Below, piece after piece: positions 58,790-64,000 of a stretch of DNA of 64,000 nucleotides. The notes beneath the pieces were generated by a model. That model made no database searches. It worked only from the letters and a program-made list of their open reading frames with translations, and was not told the DNA's origin. The stretch spans positions 14,996,378 to 15,060,377 of the forward strand of contig OY755240.1 of assembly GCA_963576725.1 (NCBI GenBank). The letters are read 5' to 3'. The stretch comes from Azorinus chamasolen (Eukaryota; Mollusca; Bivalvia; Cardiida; Solecurtidae). The position numbers and the translations under genes were made by a program. Position 1 is the stretch's first letter. Every line of letters starts with the position of its first letter.

Positions 58790-60120
58790 CTCTCTCTCTC
58801 TTGATTCTCCATGACGTTAACGTCGTTCTACGACGTCTATTTTTGACGTTAAACGGCGTTGTAACCGCCTTTGATCACAGTATCTATTATCGTGCAAGAT
58901 TGTTCTTAGTTCAAGGGGTTCAGCTTCCTATAGGCCATGTAGGCCCCGGCCTACATCTTTTTCCACAGAAAGTTGAAAAAAAGAGCAAAAAGAAAACTGC
59001 CAAACAATGCAACATTCAGGGGAAAAAATAACAAACATTTTAGACAAGGATAGGTTAATATTCTTTTAAAAAATTACCGGTTTGAATCAAACGATATTTA
59101 CCAGACATTTGATGCTAAATGACTATGTTAATTCTCCGAAATGGAGAAGTCTCCAAATACGTTTGAACTACATTATTTATCCACATATTTTACATTTAGC
59201 CCTGATAAGTAGCACTTATCACGCTCAGAATCTGACCTTTTCGCATTTAAGGTGACAGCTTAACGTAGGATCAAAGTCTATTAACTTGCTGCATGACTTT
59301 TACCCAGCATTAAGCAGCCTAAAATTATCTAAATTCTTCTCAACTAAAGTTGCGATTTAGAGGGATTTTTCTGTATGTCATATCGTGTCATGTTATAAAC
59401 ATACACTACTAACGAGGTTGTGTAAGGCGTGTCACAATGTTTGCTTATGCTTCAGTAACAAATAAACGTCCAATGAATGATGTTAAGCTAACATGTATCT
59501 GTGTATATATGTATTAGTAATCTATATGCGACCTTTACAGTAAGACCTCTCCCCTACACCGGACATTCTATGTAGTATAAATACCGGTCCATGAGACAGA
59601 TGCCAGCTTACTTTGTGGTGAAAGTCATGCCGAAAGTTCCTCTATGAGCTTTCTGCATGACTTATGATTTTTACCCAGCATTAAGCAGCCACCTGCCTAA
59701 ACTATTCTAAATGATTCTCAACTATAGTTCCGGTTTACATGGGTGTTCGTGTAATGTTACTTTTATCATAGTTACCTAGTAGTGTGCCTTTCTTATATAG
59801 TGTACAAGATTCTGTTATAGCCTAGCAGCTCTTAAAAGTAAAGCAAGCTGTTTGCCGCGGATTTATGTCAGCCTGTGTTCATTGCCAGTATCGTTGATTT
59901 GCAAGCTTATCTGGGTCGTGGGAAGACAGAGGCATACGAACTGGTTTATGGAACTTCTTATCGTTTGTTTTATCGCCTCTTATCACCAGAGCAATGTTTA
60001 CATTTAAATTCTTCAATGACCTACTTACAATGTACATGTATATCACTTACTCTGCATGTTAAGTATTTAGTTTGTATTGTGTGTGCCGATTACTGCAAGA
60101 AAAGACTATACTGGAAGAAC
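58790..60120. other. Non-coding with relics of the CAGT..CCCC MITE family
   Basis: A (TC)n tract lies at ~58,784-58,801. Segments at ~59,270-59,380 and ~59,540-59,750 contain CCAGCATTAAGCAGCC and GAAAGTTCCTCTATGAGCTT, degraded relatives of the 57.85-kb element. The ORF at 59,875-60,135 has no recognisable domain and may be 5' UTR or chance. Confidence 0.5.
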
Positions 60121-60141
60121 ATTACGGGAAAGTGATAGACA

Positions 60142-60283
60142 ATGATTTCTGACGGTTTAAAACACTGGGGAGACATCAGTGTTGTAATTGTTTACTTTAC
60201 ACTCGTGCTATTGGTAGGAGTTTGGGTAAATAGAACTCGTTCCGTACATGTCGATACTAGCCGTAACATGTTACTGGCGATTA
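60142..60283 (+). CDS. Probable first coding exon of an SLC5-family sodium/solute symporter (partial)
   Basis: The ATG is preceded in frame by TGA TAG ACA. The translation MISDGLKHWGDISVVIVYFT, then LVLLVGVWVNRTRS, matches the start of SLC5 (SGLT-type) proteins, in which a DISVV..YF..VL.VG.W helix forms the first membrane span before a short loop and an AGR.M block; here SRNMLLA may be that block. SLC5 proteins couple Na+ to sugar, vitamin, iodide or similar substrates across the plasma membrane. A good donor, ATTA|GTGAGT, lies at 60,283/60,284. The next expected exon (GASLFASNIGSGHF-like) is not found before the window end, so the first intron must exceed 3.7 kb, or this is an orphan exon. 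Sequence past the donor is repeat-derived. Confidence 0.45.
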
Positions 60284-60520
60284 GTGAGTTCCCTGCAAAC
60301 AGTTTGGATCCAGTTGAGACACTGAGTTACATTGCGTCTCATCAAGATCCACGCAGGTTGACATTCTGAATGCAATTTTCGTAGAGAAAATAAATACCGT
60401 TTTCATTTTGAAAATGATATGAGCAATAAGTGTTCGCTCAGAATATTTCACATTATGTTGTGTAACCACCGCTTTGACCGTTAAATAACATAATATCCCA
60501 TTATACCTGATAGAATAATA

Positions 60521-60725
60521 CAGTAGAGCCCCTCTAATGCTACCACATATAGAATAAGCATATATGCCTTTATGAGCAGGTGGTTGCTTAATGCAGGACA
60601 AAAGCAATGCAGAAAGCTCAATTAGGAGCATTCTGTAGTACCTTTGTCCTGCATTAAGCTACCGCCTGCATCTAGCACCCAGAATTGTACCTCTTTTAGG
60701 TGGTCGCATTAGCGGGGTTTTACTG
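60521..60725. mobile_element. TA-flanked MITE, CAGTGAAACCCCGCTAATGC family, copy 2 (205 bp)
   Basis: Ends CAGTAGAGCCCCTCTAATGC and GCATTAGCGGGGTTTTACTG, TA on both sides. Same internal order as copy 1 (GGTGGTTGCTTAATGCAGG, hairpin, CCTGCATTAAGCTACC). If 60,142 is a genuine exon, this sits in intron 1. Confidence 0.9.
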
Positions 60726-61138
60726 TACCATCATTTATATTTATTTACTGATGTTTTGTACCCTGCCTGATACAATCACCCCTCATATGTATACAGTATA
60801 TGTAGACCATGGTAGAAATTGAAGTAACAGTTCTATATAAGTGTACCATCAAACTGAGTTGACCCTGACCGGACGTCTAGAGGTTTCAGTAAAGACCATG
60901 ATTCACTGCGTTCCTGTGTTTCTATAAACGCTAATCTTTTTAATAACCATGGTTTACTGTGAGACTCATTTTTATATATATATATTTATTTATTTTATGT
61001 TTTTTCATTCATATATTTTTCCTAGCGGGGCACATATTTTCGTCGGGGTTAGTCCTTTCTTTTCTGCCATGACCCAATTTCAGTGAATGCTAGTGAATTA
61101 GGTATAATTCATTAAAATCACATTCTAAATCATATCCG

Positions 61139-61203
61139 TCAGCGTAGTGTAGGGGTTAGAGCGATGGATTAGGAAACGTGGGTTCGATCCTTGGTGAGAG
61201 CCA
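61139..61203 (+). other. tRNA-like sequence
   Basis: GTAGTGTAGGGGTTAGAGCG looks like a D arm with A box, and GTGGGTTCGATCC like a T arm with B box, at tRNA spacing. The anticodon stem does not pair well and the acceptor arm is unclear, so a tRNA pseudogene or SINE head is more likely than a working tRNA. Confidence 0.35.
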
Positions 61204-62212
61204 AAATATTTATTTTTCTCTCATTTTTTCTTAGCACCCTTAGTTTACGTGCTTTTGCTTTAAAACCATTTTGTACATAACAATTTAAGTCCTTTGATTG
61301 CATTTTGGCTTTGGTAAAGTTATTTAGAGTAAACCTTTTATTACTCGTGGTTTTGTTGACCGTTTTGCATAGTTCACCATTGCGCGTGTGATCTAAAGGT
61401 ATATCTTATACTACTAACCTGTTCTTAATTTGGGGACAATATAAGTGAAAAAGGTAATGGGCATTGAGTCGACCTATTCGAATATATTCATGTAGACTGT
61501 AAGTATGGGAGCTTGTATGCCTATTTAGCAGTAATTATGTGAAGTGTTTGATGGAATTAGTGGTGATGTTCGTATGGTGCTAGAGGATTTGTGATTTTAC
61601 TTGCAAACATCACTTAATGTTATAATGGTTTCTACGTCAGTGTGTTCAGCAAATGAATAACATTGATCTGTGACGTAATAACTTGTGTATTATTGGTGCC
61701 ATACACGGATATTATGCATCATGGCTCATTAAAACATTACCCCGTTTCTGCTAATATTGTATACATTACAGTCATTTTTTCCAATGTATCTATTAATTAA
61801 AAGCACTAAACAATATTACTCCCTCATTCTCTTCTATCCTGCTTAAAGAAATGTTACGCAGCCATTTTACTCTTGCGTAAAACCTCGCTTGTCTGTTTGT
61901 AAATGGGTTACAGAGCGCTTCTGTCAGGCGTTATGGTAACCCATGTTCTCCCACGATCCCTTATATGGGACGTAGGCAAACAGTATAGACTCTGATAAGA
62001 CGCTGCATCATGCGGCATCTGACCAGCCTCTACACTGTTTGCTGATAGATTTTAATATAAAACATGCACCCCTTAGATAAATAATGGACTAATCCAATAT
62101 ATAAACATGGAATAATCCACTGGGGGCAAATGGGTTAATGGGAACTTGATTAAGTGCTCAGGGGGGCGGATAATATGCGCAAATTAAATTATTTTCAAGA
62201 ATCTCTTTGTTA

Positions 62213-62292
62213 GTTCTCCACCAACACCTATGGTGTGACCACTTATTAGAATCGTCTGGAAGAGTGGTCACTAATTAGGGTTTGGTGGAGAA
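62213..62292. repeat. Imperfect hairpin related to the 30.57-kb palindrome
   Basis: TTCTCCACCAAC...GTTTGGTGGAGAA, with inner arms TGTGACCACT and AGTGGTCAC and TTAGAATCGTC. An eroded copy of the palindrome at 30,570-30,670. No flanking CAGTGCTCCC termini were seen. Confidence 0.7.
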
Positions 62293-62893
62293 AGGAAAAT
62301 TTTAATATTTTAATAATCACCTTTATCTGTTGCCCTGGTGTGCGTCAGCTCCAGTCTGTAATATGCGCAGGTCTATATCTTATTATTGATATATGTGAGA
62401 GTACTTCCCAAGGCATGATATAGCATACTGTTCTATTAAGATATTAATTGTTTGATACATTTACGCTGGGCTCTCATGTAGATTATTTGTAACTCAATCG
62501 GTATATATAACAGTGTATTGATATAATTTGTCTACAACTGAGCTGTACTATATAATTTCAGTCGTTCTCCGATGTGTACAAATATTTTAATAGCAGTCGT
62601 AAATTACATCATCGTGGGCCTTCCATTATATAGATAGATTAATTTACATACGATAACATATTTTTTACCATTGTTTCTATCTACCTGAAATCGACCCATT
62701 TCAAATGTCTGTTCTTGGAGCCGTTTGATGGGGGTTTACTCTGGTTGCTTTTGGGTTCATATAAATATGATCTTACAGTTGTTGACATGACCAAATATGT
62801 GTTATTGTAAAATTACAGCTAATAAATATGCATTGATTTAATCACCTGTAGCACATATATTCAGCTGGTGTTAAAAAGTAGATGATTGCTTAA

Positions 62894-63099
62894 CCTTTAG
62901 CCTGCTATGGGCGGATGAGTGAATACTTATGTAAACAATTTGGATCCAGATGAGATGCCGAGTAACTCGGCGTCTCATCAGGATCCCAACTGTTTGACAC
63001 CCTGATTGCGTTTTGGTAGACAGATTGATTAGAGCATGACTTTTTAAACTGTATTAGGTGAAACATTCTGTAAAAATAATTTGCCCAGCAGGCTAAAGG
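62894..63099. mobile_element. TTAA-type MITE, CCTTTAGCCTGCTG family, copy 2 (206 bp)
   Basis: Perfect TTAA on both sides (62,890-62,893 and 63,100-63,103). Termini CCTTTAGCCTGCTATGGGC and CCCAGCAGGCTAAAGG. Same length as copy 1 at 29,775, inserted in opposite orientation. Hairpin arm TTTGGATCCAGATGAGATGC around CGAGTAACTCG. Confidence 0.9.
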
Positions 63100-63103
63100 T
63101 TAA

Positions 63104-63700
63104 TGCAGGACAAAAATAATAGAAAAAGTCTCTGCATGTACTTTATGATTTACTTGACTTACCAGCTGTCTTAAAGACCCATATTTAGACTTCTTTTTTA
63201 TAACCGTTTACCCAATCTACATTGTTGAGAAACATTGACGTCGTATTCGACCGTCGTTTTTCAGAGTTTATGTCGGCGCAACAGGGGAACAGTTCCCGGC
63301 TATTTCCTAGCTGGAAGGTCAATGACCTGGGTCCCGGTAAGTACACTAATTCAGAGTTTCAGATTAGCTGCGTAAACTTAAACAAGTTCACCAATATTTC
63401 ATTTATGTCTCCATCAAACCCTATACCGTGATTACACTGTATCTAGAGACGAGTCTAAAGAGCGGTAGAGAAAGTACGACTTTAGTAGATCGGTACGCAT
63501 CGCTATCTGTAGTTCTGTGTGACTCTATAAATTATCATATACATGTTTCGCTAAATAATTATTTGAACAGTTCCATGCTACTTTCTAACTGGAAGGTCAA
63601 TGACATGTGCCCCAGTACGTACCCTCTACCAATCGCTGACTTGTATACGTGTGTCGTCAATATAACGCTTTTAACCCTTTGAACCCCTTTCAGGTTTGGA
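63104..63700. other. Non-coding; internal 45-bp duplication
   Basis: AGCTGGAAGGTCAATGACCT at ~63,310 and AACTGGAAGGTCAATGACAT at ~63,588, each followed by CC.GTA.GTAC, form a direct repeat ~278 bp apart. CTCCATCAAACCCTATACCG at ~63,410 recalls the arm of the 30.57-kb palindrome. The ORFs here have no recognised domain. Confidence 0.5.
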
Positions 63701-63799
63701 CATCCTTGTCTGTCTGTATAAGATTTAATGTCTGTGTTCGTGTGTCTCTAATGGTTGGATGCTCCTCCCTCCCGGGTCGAGGAATTCTCATTTGCCTGT

Positions 63800-64000
63800 T
63801 ACGGTGTTAGTGTTCTTGTGCCAATGTGGTGTTGTATCATTGTGATGTCGCGGCGTTCGTATGTCACTGTGTTATAGAGTCACCGTGTTCTTGTGTCACT
63901 GTATCCTGATGCCACTGTGCCCAAGTATCACTGTGGTGTAACTTTGTTCTTATGTCACAGTTTCCTGGTGCCAATTTGTTCTGGTGTCACTGTGCCCTTG
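63800..64000. repeat. Minisatellite, TGTCACTGTG.TCTTG-type units
   Basis: Irregular 14-26-bp units built on TGTCACTGTGTTCTTG, continuing past the window end. Pyrimidine/purine bias is mild, and no coding sense is apparent. Confidence 0.85.

Larger units (their letters stand above)
55965..58790 (+). repeat. Second duplicated family, unit C
   Basis: Begins with TTCGTTGATGCTGTTCATTT, which in A closes the unit at 42,978, so C carries the end of one unit and then a full unit. Contains a MITE at 56,027 and another at 57,852, both absent at the equivalent sites in A and B. Confidence 0.75.
60730..62890. other. Non-coding (possible intron) with scattered hairpin relics
   Basis: Contains a TATATA tract near 60,975-61,000 and an inverted-repeat relic CAGTATAGACTCTGATAAGA..CTACACTGTTTG at 61,980-62,042. 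No exon of a recognised family was found. Confidence 0.5.

Noticed and set aside
61139..61203. Functional tRNA gene
   Set aside because: A and B boxes are present, but the anticodon and acceptor stems do not pair, so it is listed only as tRNA-like.

Overview
This is a eukaryotic, AT-rich, gene-poor window built almost entirely of transposable elements, their relics and locally duplicated segments. Families present are Penelope-like retroelements (PLEs), CR1/L2-type LINEs, Tc1/mariner-type and TTAA-target (piggyBac-type) miniature elements, and introns or intergenic DNA full of perfect hairpins. That mixture suggests a marine lophotrochozoan, most likely a mollusc. This is inference from family content; no host marker gene is complete.

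Layout. 0.9-3.3 kb: a decayed plus-strand canonical PLE (RT followed by a C-terminal GIY-YIG), interrupted at 1.4-2.4 kb by the 3' end of a second PLE type. 3.3-7.4 kb: PLE 3'-tail fragments and a ~206-bp tandem repeat. 7.4-18.4 kb: a three-level nest on the minus strand. A CR1-type LINE (18.4 to 7.4 kb) was split by a PLE with N-terminal GIY-YIG (15.85 to 7.79 kb), which was in turn split by a 4.8-kb DNA transposon (10,522-15,297) with 32-bp perfect inverted termini. That transposon holds the only long intact coding region here: a 774-aa protein of the DUF7869-like RNase H/transposase type, plus a small PHD-like zinc-finger ORF.

20-37 kb and 48-55 kb: a degenerate direct duplication (26.4-37.2 against 48.3-55.1 kb, with partial copies near 20.7 and 25.1 kb). 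It carries miniature elements that are present in one copy and absent from the other, so empty sites are visible. 41.2-45.9 kb and 56.0-58.8 kb: a second family of ~2-kb duplicated units. 39.2-40.6 kb: another PLE copy. 43.97-46.3 kb: two further LINE fragments. 46.35-47.1 kb: a ~167-bp tandem repeat. 60.1 kb: a probable first coding exon of an SLC5 (sodium/solute symporter) gene, the only likely host-gene piece. The window ends in a short-unit minisatellite.

The elements interact by insertion rather than as pathways: each nested insertion dates the one it interrupts, and the duplicated blocks give pre-insertion references. The item most worth following up is the 4.8-kb DNA transposon, whose coding capacity looks intact inside a heavily mutated host element.
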